Of a stretch of DNA of 64,000 nt, positions 32,090 through 41,871 are shown piece by piece. The notes beneath the pieces were generated by a model that was not told the DNA's origin, ran no database searches, and saw only the letters and a list, made by a program, of their open reading frames with translations. A program made the position numbers and the translations under genes. How positions within the stretch are numbered: position 1 is the first letter of the stretch; each line of letters starts with the position of its first letter. The DNA is from Melanopsichium pennsylvanicum (taxonomy: Eukaryota; Basidiomycota; Ustilaginomycetes; Ustilaginales): contig OAPG01000001.1 of the NCBI GenBank assembly GCA_900208305.1, positions 1,550,001 to 1,614,000 on the forward strand. The letters run 5' to 3'.

Positions 32090-32409
32090 ATGGCCATCGC
32101 GGCGACTGCTTGATGTCTGGTCTCGTCGTTCCTTTTCACCCCAGAGACAAGTTTAATTGTTGTACACGATTGTTCGAGTGTCATCTTCCTTAGCTCCGGC
32201 CCATTGTTTTTGAGATTGAGAGCGATAGGTATCTCGCTCCCAGCATCTCGCTTTACAGACGAGGCGTCTTTATGCTACTGCCTCATCTTGCTTCATATAC
32301 ATTCCACTCCCTTTGCCCTCCTTGTCGACACCCGGATCCCCCCCTTTCCCTTCATACTCATACGAAATTTACCCTACTAACCTTTCTATACCCTTGTCAG
32401 CACATCTCC

Positions 32410-32513
32410 CTTCTTCTTCTTCTTCTTCTTCTTCTTCTTCTTCTTCTTCTTCTTCTTCTTCTTCTTCTTCTTCTTCTTCTTCTTCTTCTTCTTCTCTCTC
32501 TCTCTCTCTCTCT
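32410..32513. repeat. CTT triplet tract followed by CT tract
   Basis: About 28 CTT units pass directly into about ten CT units, ending some 145 bp before the start codon at 32658. It is probably in the promoter or 5' leader. An open frame from 32272 across it (poly-Leu) is an artefact. Confidence 0.85.
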
Positions 32514-32657
32514 CGCTCTCTTAATCGCGCTCTCTCTTTCTCTTCTGCCGGCGTTCTTATACCTTCAGCTCATCGACACCATCTTCTACTCTACATCCCA
32601 TCTCTATTCTCGCAACATTTTTGTGTGCAAGTGGCTTAGCTTGCACCAGTCTCCACA

Positions 32658-33561
32658 ATGCATACGTTCTCATCATCCACAGTGTCGCTGCCAGCAGGTG
32701 CTGGGAAGAAATCCAAACGCAACATCCTGCGTCGACTTTCTCTTGGCAAACCGAAAGCCTCCTCCTCGTCTTCCACTCTTGAGAGCATCAGCAGCTTGAC
32801 GGACCTCGGCTCGCGTTCAACCGCAACTCTGGCTGTTGCTTCAGATGAAGAATACTCGGGCCGCCGCGCTTTCGATCTTTTCTCTTCCTCAGATGTCCCA
32901 CCTGTTCCCGAGATACCGGAAGCCTTCCTCATGACTGATAAAGTTTATGTCATCTCTGCGCCTCCCAAGTCACCAGCTGCCTCCATCATTGCTGTCGCTT
33001 CTCCTGCTGCTACTGTTGTGGCATCGAGGTTGAGCGATGCCTCAAACTACAGCATCGAGAGTGGACAAACATTTGATTCTTCCAAGCTTACTTCGCTCTC
33101 TTGCTCGGCTTCGAACCGTTCCTCCGCAAGCTGGTTGGATAGCCTCGGTTCGGCGTCATCTGAAGAGCTGCCTATTTTTGCTAAGATCTGCCACGAGCAG
33201 TTGGAGGTGGCGCCCGAATCGATGCGTTCTCGCTCGAGCTTGGACGAGATTGATGAGGAGCTACTCGCGAATCTGAGCCAAGTATCAGTATTTCACAAGT
33301 TGGCACCCTCCTCGGTTTCCATGCGTATCACACGCAGCGAAGTTGGGCATGGTACTGTGCAGCGACCTCGAGGTCACGCAAGAAGTTGCAGTCAACATAA
33401 CGTACCACCAGTGCCTGCTATACCAGCTCTTTACAAACAATCTCACGCAAGAACCGGATCTGCACCACACTCGCTCGGTCCGCTTCCCGCTCCACCAGAA
33501 GCACCTAGTGCACAAGTACTTCGACGAACCGAGCAGATTAAGAAACGTTGCAGTCGTCAAG

Positions 33562-33597
<36 letters not shown>

Positions 33598-34535
33598 TAT
33601 CATCACCTCTCATCACCAACTCATCTCAATTCGACAGCAGTAGCACCGATGAAATGGCGTTCACCACTCGACGTGCTACCCCTAGTACGCCCAAGCTCAA
33701 CAGCGTCTCGAGCCTGCTTCTCATCGAAGCGGATTTGTCGCTTGATTCAAAGGTATACAAGCGCAATCACAGACGTACCGTATCTAAAGATTATGCATCC
33801 AAGTCGTTCGACGTTATGACTTTTACCCCTCCACGCGAGATAAAGCTCACTCCAGGTCACATTGCTACACCTCAAAATGAGCAAGAGAGCGAATTCGTAT
33901 CGAGATTCTCTGATGACTCTGATTCCGACACTAGTCATGATGATCCTGCACGATTGTTTGGGATATTTCCACTCATTCTGGGAGGAAGGATGGACAGTAA
34001 GAGTCCAAAAATGAATCAACTATCCGACTTTTCTTCATACTACACCATTACCACCAATGGCGACGGCGACAATAACACTACCTCTTCAAGCACTTTGAGT
34101 GGCAGCAGTAGTCGTTGTGACAGTAGCATTACTGGAACTCAAACGCCAAATATGATTGCCAGTCGTACATCCTCGAGTACAATCAGTTCGTTTTCCGATC
34201 TATCTGAACTTGCTAATGGTAGCAATAATGTTGTTTCTGTTGCTGCTACTGCTAATAATGCTGTTGATTTAAATTTGGAAGAACCAACTTTCGATCTAAA
34301 CCGCAAAAGTTTGGATTATCGAACCGTTTACGCACTTGCTCAAGAGTATGCAAAAAGTACCAGCTCCCCCTCCACACTCGTCCTTCCATCTCTCTCTTCA
34401 TCCCAAGCAACAAATTCCTCCAAAAAGACCAACCTCATCAACAAAAGGAATAGTAGTGGATTTGCAAGATGGATCAAAACCCGTATCAAATCCTATCAGG
34501 ATCCTATCGATAGATCATACCATCTTCGCAAGTAA
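32658..34535 (+). CDS. Ser-rich disordered protein of unknown function
   Basis: Not recognised. The single exon encodes 625 aa; the start has a favourable CACAATG context. The protein is Ser/Thr-rich with almost no predicted fold. A basic N-terminal patch (KKSKRNILRRLSLGKPK, residues 17–33) holds LRRLSLG, close to an ideal cAMP-dependent kinase site. Two near-identical proline motifs occur, VPPVPEIPEAF at 80–90 and VPPVPAIPALY at 249–259, which could bind SH3 or similar domains. A CAT repeat encodes poly-Ser near residue 305. The last 35 residues are basic and aromatic (FARWIKTRIKSYQDPIDRSY). A role in polarity or signalling scaffolding is only a guess. Codon use and lack of stops support a real gene. 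Confidence 0.7.
33564..33604. repeat. CAT triplet run (poly-Ser)
   Basis: A CAT/TCA run inside the Ser-rich gene encodes a serine tract, a likely length-variable site. Confidence 0.8.
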
Positions 34536-34690
34536 AAAAGTATTATTTTAACCCAATCTTAAAACCACGTCATGCCTCCTTGTAGGAAATTACCAAACAT
34601 AAAATCATATTTTTTTTGTCCATGTAATCCTTTTATCCAAACTAAATAATCCGTCATTCGCAAATTCGTTCGTTCCTTCATCATGTTCTC

Positions 34691-35128
34691 TCACTTCAAA
34701 CAAACGTGTGTCTTCTGAAAAAAGGTAGCCTTCTTCACGTTGGTGATGGTGTTGGAGGCGCCAGCCTTCCCACTGAGCATGGGGCACTGCGTCATCGGGT
34801 GCTTGTGCTGGCAATGGAGACAAACGTGGTGACGGCTGCACCCAGGACATGGTTGGCCGGCGTTGTATTTGCGGCAGGGGTCAAAGGAACCCGCTGCGGC
34901 AATAGCCTTAGTGACGCGGTTGGTAGGCCGCGAGGTAGAGTGGCGGGAGCCCAAACTGCTGGACTCCGCGCGATAGGAGGATCGGCCCCTTGAAACACAC
35001 GTCAATGCTCAGCTTGGTGAGGAAAGCAAAGTGTAAATTAACGTATGACCCAACTTTTTTTTTCGTTTGGTCGTACCATTCTCAATCGAATTGCTCTGTT
35101 TTGTATGTATGTGCGTGCGTGAGAGCAT
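34691..35128 (-). CDS. Candidate small Cys/His-rich zinc-binding protein
   Basis: The minus-strand frame ending at 34691 contains CRKYNAGQPCPGC, SRHHVCLHCQHKH and PMTQC, a spaced series C-x8-C-x2-C-x3-H-x-C-x2-C-x3-H-x4-C that looks like a CCCH finger fused to a zinc knuckle. This CRxxNxG…C…HxCxxC…HP…C pattern recurs in basidiomycete proteins, in my recollection. The frame has no ATG of its own. A good acceptor with a CACTAA branch-like site precedes 34893, and a donor GTACGA follows 35077. The model 35128–35077 plus 34893–34691 gives 84 aa in phase. It sits just downstream of NOT2 and could instead be an alternative NOT2 3' exon or a relic. The exon is more certain than the start. Confidence 0.4.
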
Positions 35129-35184
35129 GAAAAACAAATACAGCACGAGTTCTTTTGAACCCACCTCTCGTCCGTCGAAGGCTA

Positions 35185-37183
35185 TTACGACAACTGCTGC
35201 TGCTGCTGCTGCTGTTGCGATGCGGGCGAAGGCGACTGCTGTTGCTGTTGCTGTTGTGATGGCTGAGAACCTTGCTGCTGTGGCCTTTGCTGTTGCTGTT
35301 GCTGAGCCGCTGCCACCGCTGCTGCTTGCTGTGCTGCCGCTTGAGCTGCAAGCGCCTGTGCCTGACTTGGCACTTTCTCCTCCAGCATCTCGTACATGAG
35401 GTGAAAGTTCTTTGACACCTTCTCCCACAACGAAGGGTCGAAGAATACGTACGTGCCACGCTCGTACGTTGGCGTCTTCTGCGTTGGCTCCGTGTTCTGC
35501 TCCTTGGTTAACCACACATGCAGCTCCTTGTGGTACCTCCAGTTGCGCGCGTAAAGCTCCTGTGCCGCTACCTCTTGCAGCATGTCCCTCGGTGTCGAAT
35601 AAAAGATGAAGAAGAGCGTCTCATCCGAGAACGATGCGATCTTGCTCTGAGCTGGCGGTGGGGGCTGGACGTTGTAGCAAGACGGCAATGTGAACTCAGG
35701 CTCGACCCTTGAAGATGCGAGCATGTTGTTCTCTGACCATGGTGTGATGAACGATGGATGCAACGGGTCCGATGAGTTAAGATTGAGTCCAAAGGTTTGC
35801 AGGTCCACTCCCATCGACAGCATGGAAAGATCGGGATTGGTCGACTTGATCAAGGCGAGCAACCCGAGAAGTCCGAAACGGTCAGCCGGAGAGCTGAGGA
35901 TCTGTTGGGCTGGTGTTTGCGCCATGGCGCCCGCCTGCGCCAAACCATTGTTAGTCCCCATAGCACTTTGGATCGAGTCGCCTCGTACCGATGCATGGTC
36001 TGTCAAAGGTGAGGATGCACCAAGATTCCCGGCTGCGTTACGAACACTCGAGAGCGGAGATCGTGCAGACGATGGCGAAGACGAGCGTTGGAGTCCATTG
36101 AGCTGATTTGGACCTGCTGTATTACCGCCGAACACCGAGCCTGGTGGAGCCCATGTCTGCTGCTGAACGCCCAACCCTGGTCCTGGAGGTCCTGCACCGA
36201 GCTTTGTTGCGTAGTTGCGGTCGGGTTCTCCGAAACCTCCTCTCGCAGCTGACAGAGATGCGTCGGATCGTGCGCCACCTACGACGGAGCCCAGCAAGCT
36301 CTGTCGATGCTGCTCGCGTTGTTGATGTTGGTGCTGAAGTGCTGCTGCTGCTGAAACCTGCTCTGCGACTCCATGTGGGAATCCATCATCGCCGGTCCGT
36401 CCTTCTGTCGAGCCTGTCTGGTTCAATGCTGGGAAATCGTCCTGATTGAAGTTGCGGAGAGGAGCCCCACCACGTAGCGCTGCTGCCACACCGCCGGTGC
36501 CTGCTTGCGTTGCATAACTCGACAAGGGGTTGTTCAAGCCACCAAGACCTGGCGCACCGTCATGACCCTGACCACCTTGCTGGCCTGCGCCGAGTGCGGG
36601 AAAGTCGCTGAGATTGAGCTCGCCGCCTTGCCCCTGGCCCTGCGATTGTGCTCCCGATTGACCTGACAAGCCTGCCAATTGGGAAGCCAGACTCGCTGCG
36701 CCGGTTGGGTTGTTCGAGCCTGATCCACCGAATGGGAAAGCACCTGCACCACCTGTAAATGTGATTGCAGAAGCGTCAAGTTGGCAGGTGTAAGTGTCTG
36801 TGTGTGCGTGAGCCACATGAGCCAAAAGCGCATTTGGAAGAGACGTACCTTGTTGTGACTGTGGCATGCCCAAGAAGGAGCCCATCATGCGTGGGCCACC
36901 TTGAAGATATGGATACATGGTTTCGTTGATGCCTGGGCCGGGACTTGAGCCGGGAGACGCTGCAGAGTTTATGTGCGGAAGCCTGTTTGCGAATGCGGGA
37001 AGCGGATGATTCGGCCTTTGATTTGCAGAGCCTGTGACAGCGCAAAGTACGAGAGGATAGCGTCGATGTGCGTGGATTTGCAAGCAGGAGCGAAAATGAA
37101 GAGGTATCGGGATGAGAAACTGGAGCTCAAATTGAGATGACGAGATGATGAAGTACGGGCGATTACCTACCTGGTCTTTGCAT
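35185..37183 (-). CDS. NOT2: CCR4-NOT complex subunit NOT2
   Basis: Scaffold subunit of the CCR4-NOT deadenylase, acting in mRNA decay and transcription. Exons on the minus strand are 37183–37171, 37031–36849 and 36752–35185, giving 587 aa. The tiny first exon encodes MQRPG. The N-terminal half is Gly/Gln/Ser-rich with the conserved NLSDFPALG and FNQDDFPALNQ motifs. The NOT2/3/5 box follows: FGLLGLLALIKSTNPDLSML, GLNLNSSDPLHPSFITPW, LFFIFYSTPRDMLQEVAAQEL, NWRYHKELHVWLTKE and GTYVFFDPSLWEKVSKNFHLMYEMLE. The protein then continues into an unusual ~65-residue Ala/Gln/Pro tail with several poly-Gln runs. The second intron is 96 bp and stop-free, so its retention would keep the frame. Confidence 0.9.
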
Positions 37184-38246
37184 GACCGAGCAGAAACTTG
37201 ACAAGCTAGAATACAGCCGAGATCCTACAAATCAAATCAATAGAATCAAAGGCGATGGAAAGAGATTCGACGAGGTGTCAGTGGCGACTGAAAGCTGAGT
37301 CGTGATGCCCTTGGTGGGAAATGAAGAGGAAGGCTGGAGCTGCTTGTCGTATCCTGTTGTTGCGAGTCTGACGAATGAAGCGATACCTACAGCTTCTGTG
37401 GTAGCAAAGCGTGTGGTTTGATGAAAGTATGATCAGGGTAGATGTCGGCGAGAAGATAGGAAGACTAGATAGACCCTAGTTGCGGATGGCAATTGCATAG
37501 AATCCCGGAAGCGGTGATGAAGATGCTTTGGTCTGCGCAAGCTCTACAAGAGCCCTTTGCCTCTTTTTCTCTGACTGGATGGATCTAAGCCATTTTCGAA
37601 AGTCAGAATGAAAATCAGCTTTGGCTCGCCTGATCGATTTCTGGACCTGACCGAATGCGCAGAGGGAACGGTGAAATACAAAACCAAGTTTGTTCACTTT
37701 TTAAAAAGCAAACCAACTTTCAGGTCACCGGGATTACAGTCTTCTGTAGAGCATTAAGACCGTCTAACGAAAGTGTAAGGGTCGACTTACAAAATGTTTG
37801 TATCCAAATTCGAATCACACAATACAGAGATTTCGTGTACATGAAACTTTTCAACGACCTAACAATCTATTTTTTTCTTGACTCTGCAGTTGACGTGTTC
37901 TAAAACCAACAAGCAGTGGGAGCGAGACGAGCAGTGCAGCATGTACAGACTGTGTTGTAAATGTGGAAACGTGATGTTTGGAAGAGCTGCTGCAACTCTA
38001 AGAGGGCTTAAATCGCTTCGCAGAAAATGAAAGGTGCGCAGGGTGGGGCACGAAATCAACACATCCATACACACACACGCCTTATTGACTCTGGTTGATG
38101 GCCCACACCCTTTTCCATCCTTCTCAACTTCGATCTCGTCACCATTCTTTCCTCCCCTAAGCTTGGCTGCTTTTGTTCAGCGAACAACACGACAAAATCC
38201 GAACGCAGTCTACACTCACACCGAAGCATCGATCCATTCGCCCATC
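37184..38246. other. Divergent promoter region NOT2 / GLO3
   Basis: 1.06 kb between divergent start codons. It may include transcribed leaders on both sides; the GLO3 side turns pyrimidine-rich from about 38080. An in-frame extension of GLO3 to 38034 looks like leader sequence. No other gene was recognised. Confidence 0.5.
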
Positions 38247-39842
38247 ATGACAGACGGACCCTCCAAGGATGAGCTGGTCGAGATCTTCAAGTCGCTCAAG
38301 GCCACACAAAAGGGCAACAAGGTATGCTTCGACTGCGGCGCCAAAAACCCAACATGGGCATCCGCCACTTATGCCATCTACATCTGCCTCGACTGCTCCT
38401 CTGTCCACCGAAACATGGGTGTCCACATCACCTTTGTCCGTTCCACCAATCTCGATTCATGGCACTGGTCTCAGCTCCGTCTCATGAAGGTAGGCGGTAA
38501 CGCTGCAGCTGCCGAATTTTTCAACAAAAAGGGAGGTGCCCATCTCCTCGCTCCTTCCACTGAAGGCAAGGTCAAGTACACATCCTCCGTCGCTTTGGCG
38601 TACAAGGAAGAACTACAGAAGAGAGCTTTGCAGGATGCGGCAGGTCAAAGTCTCAACAGCCCCGTATACTTCCCAGGTCTTGCTGTTACATCCACCGAAT
38701 CACCGGCAGCAAGCTCCAAGTCGGGTGGCGGAGCTGAAGATGATTTCTTTGACGAATGGGACAAGCCCACATCGGCAGTCAAGCCAGTCGCATCAGCACC
38801 AGCCAAACCAGCACCTGTTGCAGCAGCGCCGTCAGCAAAATCGACTCCTACCCCGCCAGCCGCGCCCAAGACCGTCACATCTGCTTCATTGCGCGCGAAC
38901 AGCTCTGCCGCACGAAGAACCCTCGGTGCCGTGAGCCGAACTTCGTCCGCCAGCTCCACACCCGGCACCACCACCCCAACAGGCGCTGGTCCTACCACTA
39001 GTGCCCCAACCGCAGCCGCCAGGCCCGCGCGAACAGGCAAGCTTGGATTGGGTGCCAAGAAGGCTGGCGTGACGATCGACTTTGCTGCGGCTGAACGAAA
39101 AGCAAAGGAAGAGGAAACTGCACGGGCAGCTGAAGCCAAGGCAGCAGAGGAAGCAGAAGCCAAAGCACGCGAATCACAAAAGGCCAACGAGCAGCAAGCC
39201 GAAGCAGAACGTATCGCTCGTGAAGCTGTCAAAGCTGCTGTTGGCAAGACTGCGGCTGCTTCCTCGCCTGCCCCCAAGGGTGGTGCTACCGGTGCCAGGT
39301 CCGCTGCTGCTGCCCCAGACGCATTTGCAGAAGCCAAAGCAAATGGCGATATGGATCGTCTCGGAATGGGTTTCGGTCGACTTGGAATGAAGGCCAACGC
39401 ACACCAAGCCAAACTCGCTGCCGAACGCGCTGCTGCTGCTGCCAACAATGCTTCGACCATGAACGTTTCGGATGGCGGGGGTGACCAACCTAGCTATGCT
39501 CGCAACAAATTTTCGGGTCAAAAGAGCATCTCCTCGGATCAATACTTCCAACGTGGTTCATACGATCCTCAGGCAACCTCGGAAGCACAGCAACGTTTGC
39601 AGTCGTTCCAAGGTCAAACTTCCATCTCGTCCAATCAGTACTTTGGTCGTGAAGAGGACGAGGAAGGTGAACAGGCAACTGTACAGGGCAGCGGTGATTT
39701 CAGTGACATCGAGGCAACCGCAAGGGAGTACTATCAGAGATTCATGGCAAACCCAGACGTGCAGAGCAGTATCGATAGCTTCCGTTCCGGTGCCCTCAAG
39801 CTTTCGCAATATCTCGAGGACATGAGCCGAAACGGTGCCTAG
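38247..39842 (+). CDS. GLO3: ADP-ribosylation factor GTPase-activating protein
   Basis: ArfGAP2/3-type protein that stimulates Arf1 GTP hydrolysis on COPI vesicles in Golgi-to-ER transport. The single exon encodes 531 aa. The zinc finger has Cys27, Cys30, Cys47 and Cys50 ([22 protein letters not shown]), and Arg55 is the catalytic arginine finger ([15 protein letters not shown]). A central Ala/Lys/Glu-rich helical region (about 265–400) matches the coatomer-binding part. Two Glo3 motifs, [10 protein letters not shown] and [10 protein letters not shown], near residues 430–475 separate it from the Gcs1 class. The C-terminal amphipathic helix ([21 protein letters not shown]) fits membrane sensing. 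MTDGPSK is chosen as start since upstream codons read as leader. Confidence 0.93.
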   Translation: MTDGPSKDELVEIFKSLKATQKGNKVCFDCGAKNPTWASATYAIYICLDCSSVHRNMGVHITFVRSTNLDSWHWSQLRLMKVGGNAAAAEFFNKKGGAHLLAPSTEGKVKYTSSVALAYKEELQKRALQDAAGQSLNSPVYFPGLAVTSTESPAASSKSGGGAEDDFFDEWDKPTSAVKPVASAPAKPAPVAAAPSAKSTPTPPAAPKTVTSASLRANSSAARRTLGAVSRTSSASSTPGTTTPTGAGPTTSAPTAAARPARTGKLGLGAKKAGVTIDFAAAERKAKEEETARAAEAKAAEEAEAKARESQKANEQQAEAERIAREAVKAAVGKTAAASSPAPKGGATGARSAAAAPDAFAEAKANGDMDRLGMGFGRLGMKANAHQAKLAAERAAAAANNASTMNVSDGGGDQPSYARNKFSGQKSISSDQYFQRGSYDPQATSEAQQRLQSFQGQTSISSNQYFGREEDEEGEQATVQGSGDFSDIEATAREYYQRFMANPDVQSSIDSFRSGALKLSQYLEDMSRNGA

Positions 39843-40201
39843 AATCGTAGACCGCATCACCACTTGCTTTTCGCTTTCTGCTTGTTTCTTCGTCATTCGT
39901 TTCGCAATTGATTACCCAACATTTCGCTCACGCGACCTTGCCAATCTCTGTCAAGAACATGTACTACGGACGAAGGAGCAGGTTTCTGTATGTCTCGAAT
40001 GTTGCAAATGTGTATTACAAGGTACACGCTTTTTTTTTTTTTTTGGCAAAATGGCTTCATTTGAGGAGCTCGTTGAGCACAGTGTCGTCAATGATGTTGC
40101 GGATGCTGTTCGTGCAAAGAAGTGAGAGTCAGAATACACGATACGAAAACGATGAATGAACGAGGTGGGTCCAATCCAGTGAAACAAAGGAATGAGGAGA
40201 C
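39843..40201. other. Convergent 3' region GLO3 / UBC1
   Basis: 359 bp between converging stops with a 15-T run at 40030–40044. Probably both 3' UTRs. No gene is seen. Confidence 0.5.
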
Positions 40202-41202
40202 TTACTTTGCACCACGGTAGTTGAGCCTTTTCAACACTTCGATCACCTTGTTGCTCTCGAAACCCTGCAATTCGAAAAGAGATAACGCAAAGCAGTGCAT
40301 AGAGCTACCCGGTCAATCCTGAGCGCACCGTTGCTGATCTCACACCAATCTGTAAAGGTAAACATGTTTGAGCCACTTACCATGTTGACGAATTGATCGA
40401 CATGTTCCCTTTTCAACCCTGCCAGCAAGACTGGATCAGCCTTGTCATCTGTTTTGCCTGTCTTATTCTGGCCATTGGCAGGTGGTTGTGCGGACTCGGA
40501 ACCGTTTGCGTAGATTTCGGTCCAATATGTGGCGGTCTTTTCAAAGTCGGCCTTGTCTCGGAGGTAGTGCTTAGCCACTTCGGCATCTTGTGGGTCGTTT
40601 GGCTCGGGCGAGCAGAGAAGAGAGCGGAGAGACATAAGTGTCGATTTGAGCGTCAGCACTGGCGACCACTGATCTTTGAGAATGTCGAGGCAGATGGCGC
40701 CAGATTGTGAAGAGATGTTGGGATGATAGACACGTGTGATGAACTTCATCTTGATGGGCTGGAATGGATAGCCTTCGGGAACGACGATATCCTGTGATGG
40801 CGAGTGGCGAAACAGCAGATGTTGATGTGTGCAGCAGGAAGCAAGGCGAAGCCATCAGCAAGCACGTCTAGGATGGTGAGTCTGTGAAGGGGCAGCTAGC
40901 AGCTACGTTGAGCAAAGTGACACTTACGACATCAAACGTGCCCTTCTCGTAGGGAGAATGTTCAGGTCCTGGGAACGTGCCAACGAGGTGGAAGGGGGAC
41001 TCTGTTAGAGATTAAATGAAAGCATGTCGAGATATCAAGGTCAGTAATCATCGACCTGCCAGTAGGCACCAGCTATGCCTGGCGACCGCTTGGCGAATAG
41101 ATTTTACCTACCATCTATCAACGAGACCTGAATGCCGGAAGCCTTATCAGTTTTGCAATCGTTTATCTCCTTATTGATCCGTCTCAATCGTGCGTCTCCC
41201 AT
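40202..41202 (-). CDS. UBC1: Ubiquitin-conjugating enzyme E2 with UBA domain
   Basis: E2 of the Ubc1/UBE2K (E2-25K) class, which builds Lys48-linked ubiquitin chains. Exons on the minus strand are 41202–41112, 41001–40928, 40791–40381 and 40264–40202, giving 212 aa (yeast Ubc1: 215). The UBC fold has [20 protein letters not shown], the HPN motif, and active-site Cys89 ([14 protein letters not shown]). A linker leads to a C-terminal UBA domain (about 174–212: [20 protein letters not shown], ending RLNYRGAK). The last intron splits the UBA between NM and GFES, and its removal restores the MGF loop. All splice sites are GT–AG and in phase. Confidence 0.95.
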
Positions 41203-41871
41203 CGTTGCGATCAGCTATTAAGAGGGGCTCGAATGCGATTATTCAGGTTCGCGGTTGATCAGGAGGATAGTTAGAGGTGTGCGTGTTCACAAAGCGTGTG
41301 TATGTTTCGCAAGTAGGAATGATGCAGCGCGATTCGGCTTTGCTGCAGAGACGGCGAAGCTGTAGATGCGAAGTGGTGGGAGAAACTCGAGAGCGAAGAG
41401 CGGAAGGGTTGCGAAAGCGATCCTGTTGGGATGAATGCGGAAAGGTGATTAGGTGTTGGAAGCTTTGGTGAGCCATTCGGCGGCTCACCTCACCCAAGCA
41501 GACCCAGCGTGACCTCTCGCCAACTCTAAAATCACGCACACATATATACGCTCCAAAATACCACATCACCCGACCCTTACCCACGCTATGCCGTTTTGCT
41601 TGGCTTGGCTGAGCTCCACATTTCGCAGTGGAGGCCGAACATACCAAAAAAAGAAATGCTGCAGAACAGAGCGGTCCAGAGAAAACGAATTCAAGAAATT
41701 AAGGCTCAAAAAAGCACACTTTCCGAGTAGGTAATTATACTCTTCATCGTTCCTCAACCCTTTCTACAAGACTCTCCTCGAATACCACTGGTCAACATCC
41801 ACAAGTCAACATCCACAAGTCAACATCCACAAGCCATTCGCAGCAACGTCGATGGGATCTGGTCCGACAAG
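41203..41871. promoter_or_regulatory. Divergent promoter region UBC1 / GPN2
   Basis: 669 bp between divergent start codons. Near GPN2 it contains three perfect tandem copies of a 14-mer at 41791–41832. No gene was recognised in it. Confidence 0.55.
41791..41832. repeat. 14-bp tandem repeat, three copies
   Basis: Three perfect copies of GTCAACATCCACAA end about 40 bp before the GPN2 start codon, so they probably lie in the 5' UTR or core promoter. Confidence 0.9.

Larger units (their letters stand above)
28894..32657. other. 3.8 kb region with no recognised gene
   Basis: The largest gap in the window. It contains CACAAG hexamers (30191–30223), a TTTC tract (about 31913–31945), CACAAA hexamers (32058–32089) and a CTT/CT tract (32410–32513), plus an AT-richer part near 30280–30600. 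Open frames reach about 125 residues but look like low-complexity translation. The last few hundred bases are pyrimidine-rich and are probably the leader of the downstream Ser-rich gene. No tRNA, transposon or LTR was recognised. Confidence 0.5.

Noticed and set aside
32272..32799. 175-residue frame with a long Leu run upstream of the Ser-rich gene
   Set aside because: The Leu run is a readout of the CTT microsatellite, and the frame overlaps the better-supported gene out of phase.
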